From: Tetrahymena thermophila SB210
Taxonomy: Eukaryota > Ciliophora > Oligohymenophorea > Hymenostomatida > Tetrahymenidae
Direction of reading: 5' to 3'
Length of the DNA: 64,000 nt
Assembly (NCBI RefSeq): GCF_000189635.1
Contig: NW_002476508.1
Location: forward strand, 1 to 64,000
Position 1 is the first letter of the stretch; each line of letters starts with the position of its first letter. A model generated the notes under the pieces. The model did no database searches. It was given only the letters and a program-made list of their open reading frames with translations, and had not been told where the DNA came from. The translations under genes were made by a program, and so were the position numbers. Below, piece after piece: positions 54,501 through 64,000 of the stretch.

Positions 54501-57500
54501 ATTTTTATCATCACCAGCTCCTTATGATCTGTCTACTCTAGAGGGATTGCTAATTTGATTTTTTTCGTTGATGAGATTTTAAATTAGTCTATTATCTTCC
54601 TCTTCTTCTCTTTAGTTATCTTCATCTCTCTTGCGTTTTTTGTCTTCATCTTCCTGAGTTACCAATGCTAAATGTATATCATCATATTTTTTCTTAATTC
54701 CTTTTATCAAACCATATTAACAGAATGAAGATGCAAGTTGAACTCTATTCTTGCAATGATAAAAGGTGAGAGGAGTTTATGCATTTTCAGATCTCTTTTC
54801 AATAAGAGATGAATATTTAAGGACATTAATCATGTGGAAGTCCATTTCAAACAATTATTGTTGCAGTTTAGATAGCAAGCGGAAGGAAATATTTACTTCA
54901 TTCATATCAGAAAGATTCAACTTTTCGCACCATGAATAAAGCTTTTCAAAAATATTCAAAAGAATTTTAACTTGAATTAATTTAACACCACCCTTTGCAA
55001 ATTGTTCTCTAGCACCTTTTAATGCTTTAAAGGCTTCTTTCTCCATCTCATCAGAATATTCTCTTCTCATAAGCTTGAGGTAAACCTTGGCAAGGAGCAA
55101 GTATAAAGTACATAATATTTATTCTATTTGCAAGATATTTGATGCCTGGTTTTATTTATCTTTAGCTCTTTATTGTATAAAATTTTATATTTGTAATTTA
55201 AAAGAGTTTAATTTAATTTATAAGTAATTACTGTGAAAAAACATCAATCATTCTTTATAGGAAATTCTTAATGTCTTCATATTTATTGAGCTTCTTTAAT
55301 GTCTTGAAGGTCTCAACTGCGCTCAACTCCCTTTTTATTGTAAATAGATATTATTCAATTTAAAGGTTACAATGAGAAATATTTTTATTGTTTTATGTAA
55401 CTTGATAATTAAAAATTTGCCTTAAAATTTCTTAGTGATAGAGAAAGTCTTAATTAAATTGTTTAATCTTTATATACAGATTAAAATTACCTTAAAATAC
55501 TCTTACTTAAAAAATAAGATAGCATCATATTAGGAAATTTCAAAACTAAAAATTGTTTCGAGATTATCATTAAAATTATAAAATTTGTTTAAATATAAGC
55601 ATTTTTTATTAAGAACATTACATTTAATGAAAACGCTTGCTCAAAAGAATAAATAAATACTCTTGTATTTCATAGTTTAATTTTAAGAATTATTCTTTAA
55701 TTGCAAAGCATGAAAAATTGTTTATTTTATTTTGATGCTGAGTTAATTTTTAGCAAAATAATATTTTATTATTTTACATTTTTAAAAAAAATCAAATATT
55801 TAAATATTTAATTTTGTGAAAATTTCGATCCACTAGGTGTGATTAAAATTGATAAAGTGTACTTAGGTAAGACAGAATAAGTTTTGAACCGGTTATTTAT
55901 AAATTACTAATTGCAAAATAAAACCAGCGGTGGATAAATTAGTAATTCATAAAAGCAAGCTGAAATTAAAAAAGACAAATCTTGAATAAAAATATAACAC
56001 ACTGTACCTTTTTTTACTATGTAAGCTATTTAAATTAACTTACAAAATATTTTCAGTCAAATTAGTTACTAACTAATTGAAGAATATATCAATTTAATTA
56101 TTTTAAATGAAAAAAAAAACTTCACTTTTTCAAAAAAATTTAGATATAATTGATTTACTTTAAGTATGTTTGTTTGTTTGATGTTTATTTAAATATCTAT
56201 ATACATACTGTAACAATTTTTTAAATTTCTCCAAAATCATTAAAAAATCAATTTTAGAAGAAAGTACTGAAAATTTTTTTTAATTTCTTCAAAATTTACA
56301 CTCACTTACATTGCTATTCATTTTAAGGAAAAAATTAAATTTTTTTACTTCGTTAAAAATTACTTTTTTATCTTAGGTTGATTAACAAAAATTTTAAGGC
56401 TTACTCATTTCATTTCAGTAAATTGATTGATGAAAATATCGAAGTATTAGAAAAAAAATAATAAATCTTAATTTACCAAACTGCTATTTCTTTTATAAAT
56501 TTATGGGATTTCATATGATTTTCTAATGATTCAATATACTCTCCTTCCAGATATTGAATAGCGCCTTTTTTTATTTTAAATACTTAGACTAAGTATATTA
56601 CTATAAGAAATTACCTAAATAAAGATGAATTTCTCCCATAGATTCTTTTTCTGAAAGTACTTTTGCATGCTTGTATGCCTCATTTAGCAAATCTTTAGCT
56701 CTTATAAGGTCTCCTATTTAGAATAGCTCTTTTGCCAAATCAATCCATATTTGGTAAGAACTTATTTCCTTTACGAGATTTGGTTTGGGAATAATTTGTT
56801 CACTTAGATCAACAGCTTTTTTTGTTGTAGATAAAACTTTTGATGATTCAGTTTTTGCCAAATAGTTTTTCCTTTCATGATCAGTTAACTTTAACTTTTA
56901 CTAATTTACTGCAGGTATTTTTTCAGCTTCACTGTGGTAGCCTAAAAGATGCAAAAGCTTGACAAATTTCATGTCATAAAGCATTGCTAGGTGTTAATTC
57001 CCTATAATTTCTCTTGCAAAAAATCTATCCATTTTTAAAAAAACAAGAAAAATAAATATTTCCCCATAAACAAAAAATGTAAAAAAAAAAGTCATAAATG
57101 TTTTCTCTAAATTTTATTGAGTTATTTATTAATGAATATATTTTTTAATAAAATGTCTACCTTTAGAAAACGAGAAGAGGAACATTGTGGATATGAAGGC
57201 CAGCAGATTCAAATACATTTATGAGATAGTTAACATATGTGAATGTAACTTCAGCTTTTTCAAAAAGGAATTTACCCATAAATGTATAATCTTCAGAAGT
57301 CTTAGCCTTTTCAATGAATTTAGCTGAGAATTCAAGTTTGATCCAATCTTCTACATTTTATGGGAACTAATATTTTGGAAGTGCTGCTTCTTATTGCTCT
57401 TATTTAAGTTGATTTGCTGCTCCACCTGGTTATTTCTCATTAGGATTTTACTATTTTATGTTTGCATAGTTTACGGCATTAACTTCAAATTAATTTAATG

Positions 57501-60500
57501 TGTTGAAAGATATTTCAAATATTTTTATTAAGAAAAGCTTTGCATCTAGACAATATTGAATTTAGGTTTCCTGTTTTGGACTCACTGTAGCTAACATAGC
57601 ATGTATTCTCATTAAACGTTCAAAGTGAGCACAGTTGAGACATTCAGGATTTGAATCTTCTTCTCTTTAAGTGAAGATGCTTTTACTTTGTTTTGATTTA
57701 ATGGTTTTTGCAACTCTTATTGAGGCTTTAGACATTCTAGAACTAGCAGAGCCTCTTTTATCCTTCTATTCTATTTTTTTATTCGTCTTTGTAGTGTTTT
57801 TACTTGATTTCTTAGAAGCAGATGCTCTATTTAAAAAAAAGTAAGTAAGTAAATAAAAAAGTGTAAGAAAGATATTTTTATATTGCAACAAAATTTTTCT
57901 TGAGTGATAAAGAGAGATAAATATGTAGATAGAGTAGGGTGATAGTTTTTGAAATGCATCTATCACCTTTTTATGATATTTGATTAAATATACCCTATTT
58001 ATTTCTAGTAAAGATATAAATCATTTAATTAAGGGTAGTTTGAAATCAAAAATTAAGGAAGGAAGTAAATAAATATCGTATTTTTTAGGGTAAGAAGCGA
58101 TTAATATTCTTTAATTACAAAACTTATTTTTCAGATGGGTAGGTAGGTAAGTATTTATAATATTTAGCAATATCATTTTAATCAAAATAAGAAGATATTG
58201 AATAAAATATACTTTTGACTACCATTTTAGTGGGAAATTAGTGAAAAATTAACACTTTTAGTAGTCAACACCAAAAAATTTTTATTAAGTGTTTTTATTT
58301 TTATTTTTTTTCTTTAGAATCAGTATATATATTACTTGGATTTAGCTTTTGAATTTTTAGACAAGGTTGATTTTTTGTCGAGTCTAGAGAAAATTACTGA
58401 ACCTTTTTCTTCATAGTCCATCATATCATCTTCTTAGTCATCACCATCATTCTCAATCCCAATAAGAATATCAGCTGCTAATTCTAGCTGTTAAACTACA
58501 TTTGAGAGGCTTGATGGGAATCTCTCATTGTTATCATTATCTTTTATGGCCATAGCATTATTACTGTTATTATTGTTTTCAGGGTTCCTGAGAAGCCATT
58601 CAGCAAATTCAATGTAAACCTCAACAATTTCCTATGAGTTCTCTTTTTTCAAAATTTCAATTGCCTTGCTATAAGCATTGTATTGTTTGTAAATAGCATT
58701 AGAAGCTCTAGCCAATCTAATCCAAACCTTTAATTTAAATAAAATTTTTCATTGAAATTTTGTAATCAAAATGAGAAAAATTTTTTGATATTTAAAATAA
58801 ACAATAAAAACTTAAGAAAATAAAACTAATTTTAAATTATTTTTTTAATTTATAAAACTATCTTAACAGATTATTAAACATTCATCATATTGTTTAGCTT
58901 TTATAAATTAGAAATTAATTTTTGTTCATTTATAATACTTACTTTTGATTGTAATGATGCATCTGCTTCTTTCATGTTTGAGATAGCTTATAGCTCATTT
59001 TTACCTTGCTTACTCATAAAAATCATTTTAGCTTCCCACACTGGTTTTTGCATAGACTTTGGTATTAACTCAAATACCATATCTGCAACATTCTCACCCA
59101 AATGATACTCTTCATTTTCTAGTGCTGCCCTGAATAGAAGTTAGCTCAATAAAAGTATTAAATCAGGCTCACTTTTTTCTTTGCAACTTTTAAGATAAAA
59201 AATAGTTGAAAAAATGGGCTTAATCAAAGCTTTTCTATTCAAAGCTGAGTCCTATAGCTTTGCACAAATATTCCAAACTAATTTAGAAGCATCTAAGACC
59301 AATGAATTGATACCAGCCTTCAAACCTTTATTTGCTCCTTCTACTGCATGTTTGAGAGCATGGAATAAAAGCTATTCTTAGCTCTTTTATTCTTGAGTTT
59401 CAGGATTAAGCATTCTGAGTAAGTTTTCACTATACAAATACTCTGCTAAACTGTACCATCTCAATCTACTTGAAGGAATTCCTTTTTATTGTAAATTTTT
59501 ACTTTAATTTTGTTAAATTTTAGTTGTATACCTTAAAGATCAGTGTTAGGGTTTAGCAAAGATAAAGAATTTTCAACACAACGTAAGCTATATTTAAGCA
59601 TAGTTATACTTTCTTCATTTAAAGAGAGCCTTGCCAATCTTGCCCATAATTCAGCATGCAGTTCAAGTTCTGTTTCATCGTTTTCTTTTGCCTACCAAGT
59701 TCTAAGTGTTTCAAAACATTTTTTAATTAAATCTTAACTAGTTTAGCTGTTTGTACTATTAGTGATAATTTCTAGCTATTTTATAAAAAAAATATTTAGA
59801 ATAAAATTAATCAATCAATATTTATTTAAAATCTCTAAAATTAAATGTTATAAAATCTCTAAAATTAATTGTTATAAAATATAAATTTTTACTCTAATAG
59901 ATTTTCATTTATATTAAAATCAAATATCCACAATAACCACTTTAAAAAGATTTTAAATAACTAAAAAATAATTATTTTTATTATGAAAGCCTGTTTGTTG
60001 GTAGTAAAGATCTTAATTTTTTGGTTTTTAAGCTAGAATTATTTTTAAATATTTGAGGAATTTATTTATAAGATAACAATTAATATATTTGAAGTTTATT
60101 GGTGAAAAAAAATTATAAATTAATGCTAAAAATTTAGAAAAAAATTTTTGTTTAGTTTATAATGAATCAATCAATTAAATTAAAGTATTAAATTAAATTG
60201 GTTAAATGCTTCTCCTTTGCAAATAAATAAACATTTACTAACTTATCATTTGATTAAAATCTCAAGAATTAGTTTAGAAATAACAATTTAATTGAATTTA
60301 CCTGTGAAACTACTTCGAATAGCACGTGTTCAGTAGAAGTACCAGTTTGCTATTCTGCAGCTCCTCCCTTTACTGCTTTTCCTCCTTTTTCTGGTGCTTT
60401 ATTACCTCCTTTTTGTGCTCCTGCAACTCTTGCCTTAATAGAATTGATAAGTTTTCTTGTGTGAGATCCTAGAGGTAGTTAGAGCAAGGCTTCGCAAACA

Positions 60501-63500
60501 CGCATGACTTCTTCATATTCTTTTTTACCTTCCATTAATCTAGCATAAACTAAACCGATGTTGGCATTAACTTAAATTTTGGTGTCTCTGTCATAGTCAA
60601 TGATTTATTTTTTTTCAAGCTCTTTAAAAGAAACTTTCATTGTTTCAAAGAACTTTTTAAGCAGAGTAGAAATTGAACTCAGTAACTTTGAGTCGAATAT
60701 TGGATTTCTAAAAATAGATAAAAAGTTGTTCCAAATATATATAGCTCCGTTGAAGACAAGCCAGCTTTAGTTAATGCTATCAGCTAATTCAAGACCTTTT
60801 AGGAAGTAAGCCACTAGATTTTCCTTTTTTTCAAGTACTTCTTTTTTCTTTTCAGCAGAAAGTTCTTCTTAAACATTTTCATTTTCTTCTTCTGCTTCAA
60901 TTCTTTCAGGGTCTGCAAAAGCAATAACAAAATTATCTTTAATTAGTTCATCGATAGTAATTTATGCCATCATGTAATAACATTAGACTTAAGCGAGAAT
61001 CATTTCCTCCGAATTACTAATTTCCCATGTATTGGCAACAACAAACTCACATGCCTTAATAGCGAGATCATCTTACTCCCAGTCAAAAGCCATCTAAGCG
61101 ATATCAGCCGCTTTAATTTTTTAAATAGAAAATTATAGAAACTTAAAATAAATAATATAGAAAATAATAATTTTTAAATGAAGAAAAAAATATATTTAAC
61201 AAATAAAGACTTTGAGCAGAAAAAAAATAATCATCTTAAATTAAGAAAGTTGTGATTAAAATATTTTTATTTATTTGAGCCATAAAGTTTTTATTTTTAG
61301 CAAATTATTTCTTTGACTATCATTCTATATCAAAAACAAAAAGCAATCAAAATTTATTTTTTTGAAAACTTTTTTGTTGTGTAAAGTAAAAGTTAATAAA
61401 AAATATATAGGTTAATTAATCGATATGCAAAAGTGTGCATTCAAGTTTATAAAGTGATAAGAATTTTTTAAGCATTTCTTTTCTTTGATAATAATTAATT
61501 AATTAATCCTTATAATTGATTTGCTAGAAAAACAAAAATTCTATAACTCTTTAAAAAATGTAATTTCAAGAATTTTATCAAAAGAATTTGAATTGAAATA
61601 AATTAAAATGAAATGAAATCAAATCAAATCAAAAAAATTAAGTTACCAAGTAATTTTTTTTATTTATATTGATAGAGATTGTCCTATTTGTGTTTTAATT
61701 TTTCTTTGTTAATTTCTTCTTCAACCAAATCTCTCTTTTCGTCTAGCACATACTCTTTTTCTTCTAAATTAACTAGACTTCCCAAACATTTTTATAATAT
61801 GTCGATTTTAGTGTTTTCTTGTTTCTGGTTCATAGCATTTTCTAAATCTAATATAACCTTTTAACCAATAAAATAATATTATTGAAAAAAATCAAAATTA
61901 TTAAAAAAGCTTTTAAAGATAAAAAATATTACTTTTTCTACAACAGTTTTAGCTTCGGCATTTTAATTTGATTTTAAATTAATTTTGTCTTAAAGACTTT
62001 TTAAATATCTTTCGTAGGGTCTTTGATACAAACTTTTATCTTAATCTTCTTTGACTAAATTCTTGACTTTTGCAAGTGGTATCGAGTAGTCAAGCTGCAA
62101 AGCTTTACGAATATGAACTCCTGCATTAAGTGTGTTTTCTTCAGCCAATTCGCTTTTAGCTAGTTCAAGATGAAAATTCACACGCAAGGCATGATCATTA
62201 CTTTATATTTTTTCCAAATATTCACAAGCTATAGTGAATGCCTTAACAACGTGTTATCTATATGTTGCATTCAAAAAAGGTAAACTAATATTCCAGATTA
62301 ACACAGCACCATCGTATACTAAATCTGAATCTAAATACCTTGAGTTTTTGTTATTTCCTATTGCCTACATAGCCTTTAAAATAAATATTTTTGATATAAA
62401 ATTACTTCAATAATAAATTTTTCATTAAAATTAATGTATTTAACTTAAAAATAAGCTATTTCATTTAATATACTTTCATCTAAATAAACCCAAAAATATC
62501 TGCCTTCTGATTATGAATATTAGCTAATTAAACATGATCAATAAAATTGATAGATTGACTCAAATGATTTTGCTCTTTGAAATTTTAAAATTCAAAAAAG
62601 GTACCATCAATATTAGCTTTTTCAACTTAAAAATAAACTATTTCATCTGAATTAATATAATTTCATTTAAAAAACCTAAAAAATTTTAGACTTAAGAAAT
62701 TTGGGATGTTAGGAAAAATAAAGAGATTTATTGATTTATGTTGTGTTTGCTCTTAGAAGTTTTAAAATTCAATAAAGGCACTAATAAAATTAGTAGTGCA
62801 TTCAATTTAAAAAAAATTTATTTCATATGTAAATATTTCCATATATAAAAACCTAAATGAATTTTATTGGGAATGTTAGTTATCTAACTGGTCTAACACT
62901 ATATACGTTGACTGATGTGATTCTGATGTTTGAGTTTTTGAAATTTTTAACATAAACGGGTAAGTTCGGAAAGTTAAATTTTATCATTGTAAGTATTTTT
63001 GAGTCGATGTTATAAACTGTTTAATTATTTTTATTTGCGGCTATAATTTTTCCCCTTCTAATATTTTAATCAAAAGTATTCGTATTATGCAGTAGTGTAA
63101 ACAATTTTTTTTCTTTTCTAATAAATTAAAACACAAATTGAAAAACTGCCATCAATTCATTATTTAATTATAATTAAATAACGAAAAAATTCTATTTGTA
63201 TTTTACATGCATACTTGTTTGTTTGTTTATTTATTTTATTTACTTATAAATGAAGGAAGAAAGGAAGGAAGGAAAGAATAAATAAAATAGTAGTTAATAA
63301 AAAAATTATATTTAACAATAAATATTTTTCAGAATTTAAATGTTCGTTCAAAATTAAAAAATAATCAATTAATTACCTTTTCAAGTATTTTTAATGCCTC
63401 TATTCTTCTATCAACTTCTTACATTTTTATTTATACTTAATTTAATCTCATACCAGTTTTATTATCAATTAGAGGTCCTGCTTTTTTAATACGTAATTCA

Positions 63501-64000
63501 GCTTTGTTGTACTCTTACAGAACTTGCACGGGCTAGCGGACACGACTTAAAAATGAAGTAATTGAATCAGCTATATTAATTAAATTGTGATGCAAAGCTA
63601 TTCTACCTGCTTCAGCAAGTCTTTCTAAAATAATTGGAGCAAGTTTGTTAGTCTATGCCATTTCATTACCAGGTAGAATTGAACTACTCATAGAATTAAT
63701 CACATTTATAAGTTCTTTTTCTATTTGGGCTTCTAAAATTAGTCCTGATTTCATCATTTATAAAGTTAATAGCAGCTTCCAACCTCTGTCATCTTCTTTA
63801 TTTGACTCTATTTCTTTTTTAATGTTACCTAATTAGGCAGGATTTTCTTTACAAAGATGGATCCTCAGTCTCAAAAGTTAATCTTGAAAATTGCAAGGTC
63901 CCTTCTTTTTAGTATTTTCCCATAACCTATCCAAAACCTTAATTGCTTCTTATTTCTAGTCGCTATCATATAAACACTAAAAGAGGATCCAAGTATATCT
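51577..64000 (-). CDS. CFAP46: CFAP46-like TPR protein of the ciliary central pair (5' part outside window)
   Basis: Minus-strand exons, from the right edge: 64000-63377, 62373-61933, 61857-61647, 61110-60302, 59775-59532, 59481-58943, 58727-58336, 57826-57161, 57024-56615, 56564-56477, 55330-55232, 55167-54312, 53994-53641, 53580-53282, 53224-52614, 52521-51956 and 51801-51577. All 16 junction phases agree, giving 2477 aa here. CFAP46 of other ciliated organisms is about 2700 aa and sits in the C1d projection of the central apparatus, so only some N-terminal residues are missing. TPR-like helical repeats fill most of the protein, for example LVYDGAVLIWNISLPFL, SWLVFNGAIYIWNNFL, KPVWEAKMIFMSKQGKN and VWIRLARASNAIYKQY. 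Lys/Ala/Gly/Pro-rich linkers separate blocks. The C-terminus (SLVLLLDTSLFNLPFEQLS onward) looks CHAT-like. The name rests on remembered motif similarity. Confidence 0.8.
59828..59875. repeat. 24-bp tandem repeat in an intron
   Basis: Two copies of AAAATCTCTAAAATTAA(A/T)TGTTAT, differing at one base, lie in the intron of the CFAP46-like gene between exons ending at 59775 and starting at 60302. Confidence 0.9.
62440..62960. repeat. Degenerate ~177-bp tandem repeat inside a 1-kb intron
   Basis: Three diverged copies start near 62446, 62624 and 62799. Each carries AACTTAAAAATAA(G/A)CTATTTCAT or its relic, then an AAACC(C/T)AAA segment, then a TTTTAAAATTCAA block (at about 62583, 62760 and 62938). 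They lie in the intron 62374-63376 of the CFAP46-like gene and account for about half of its unusual length. Confidence 0.75.

Noticed and set aside
57690..57735. MSKASIRVAKTIK as the start of a separate gene
   Set aside because: The upstream frame is open and a phase-2 junction to the exon ending at 58336 fits, so this Met is internal to the CFAP46-like gene.

Overview
This is the left end of a ciliate macronuclear chromosome, almost certainly Tetrahymena (T. thermophila or a close relative). The first ~178 bases are C4A2 telomere repeats, the sequence is very AT-rich, and every real gene reads through TAA and TAG as glutamine and stops only at TGA (genetic code 6). Genes carry short AT-rich GTA...TAG/AAG introns, a few much longer. 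Standard-code open reading frames are therefore misleading here. I rebuilt the genes by hand from reading frame, splice phase and protein-family similarity. All exon phases close, which is good support for the models.

Layout, left to right: telomere; Pelota/Dom34 (+, 3 exons); beta-NAC/BTF3 (+, 3 exons, one 1.33-kb intron); a small basic charged protein (+, 2 exons); a tubulin tyrosine ligase-like (TTLL) protein (+, 9 exons); an intronless 159-aa orphan protein; a 10.9-kb gene desert; an intronless 151-aa paralogue of that orphan; a 1340-aa RING/B-box/TLDc protein (+, 5 exons); a three-EF-hand protein with an N-terminal Met-Gly (-, 4 exons); two tandem intronless major-facilitator transporters (+); TRM112 (+, 3 exons); and, from 51.6 kb to the right edge, a giant TPR-type axonemal protein read on the minus strand (17 exons in the window, N-terminus outside), which I assign to CFAP46.

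The genes do not form an operon-like pathway. Themes that recur are translation quality and maturation (Pelota rescues stalled ribosomes, NAC binds nascent chains, TRM112 activates the eRF1 and tRNA/rRNA methyltransferases) and cilia (TTLL modifies tubulin; CFAP46 belongs to the C1d projection of the central pair). Local duplication is visible three times: the orphan pair, the transporter pair, and non-coding duplications at 37.7-38.7 kb and 62.4-62.9 kb.

The observations I rate highest are the orphan paralogue pair bracketing the gene desert, a degenerate CHAT-like (caspase-related) region at the C-terminus of the CFAP46-like protein, the RING/B-box/TLDc fusion, a possible alternative exon in the EF-hand gene, and a few GC-richer or hairpin-forming non-coding islands that could be small RNA genes. 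No mobile elements, CRISPR arrays, rRNA or tRNA genes were found.
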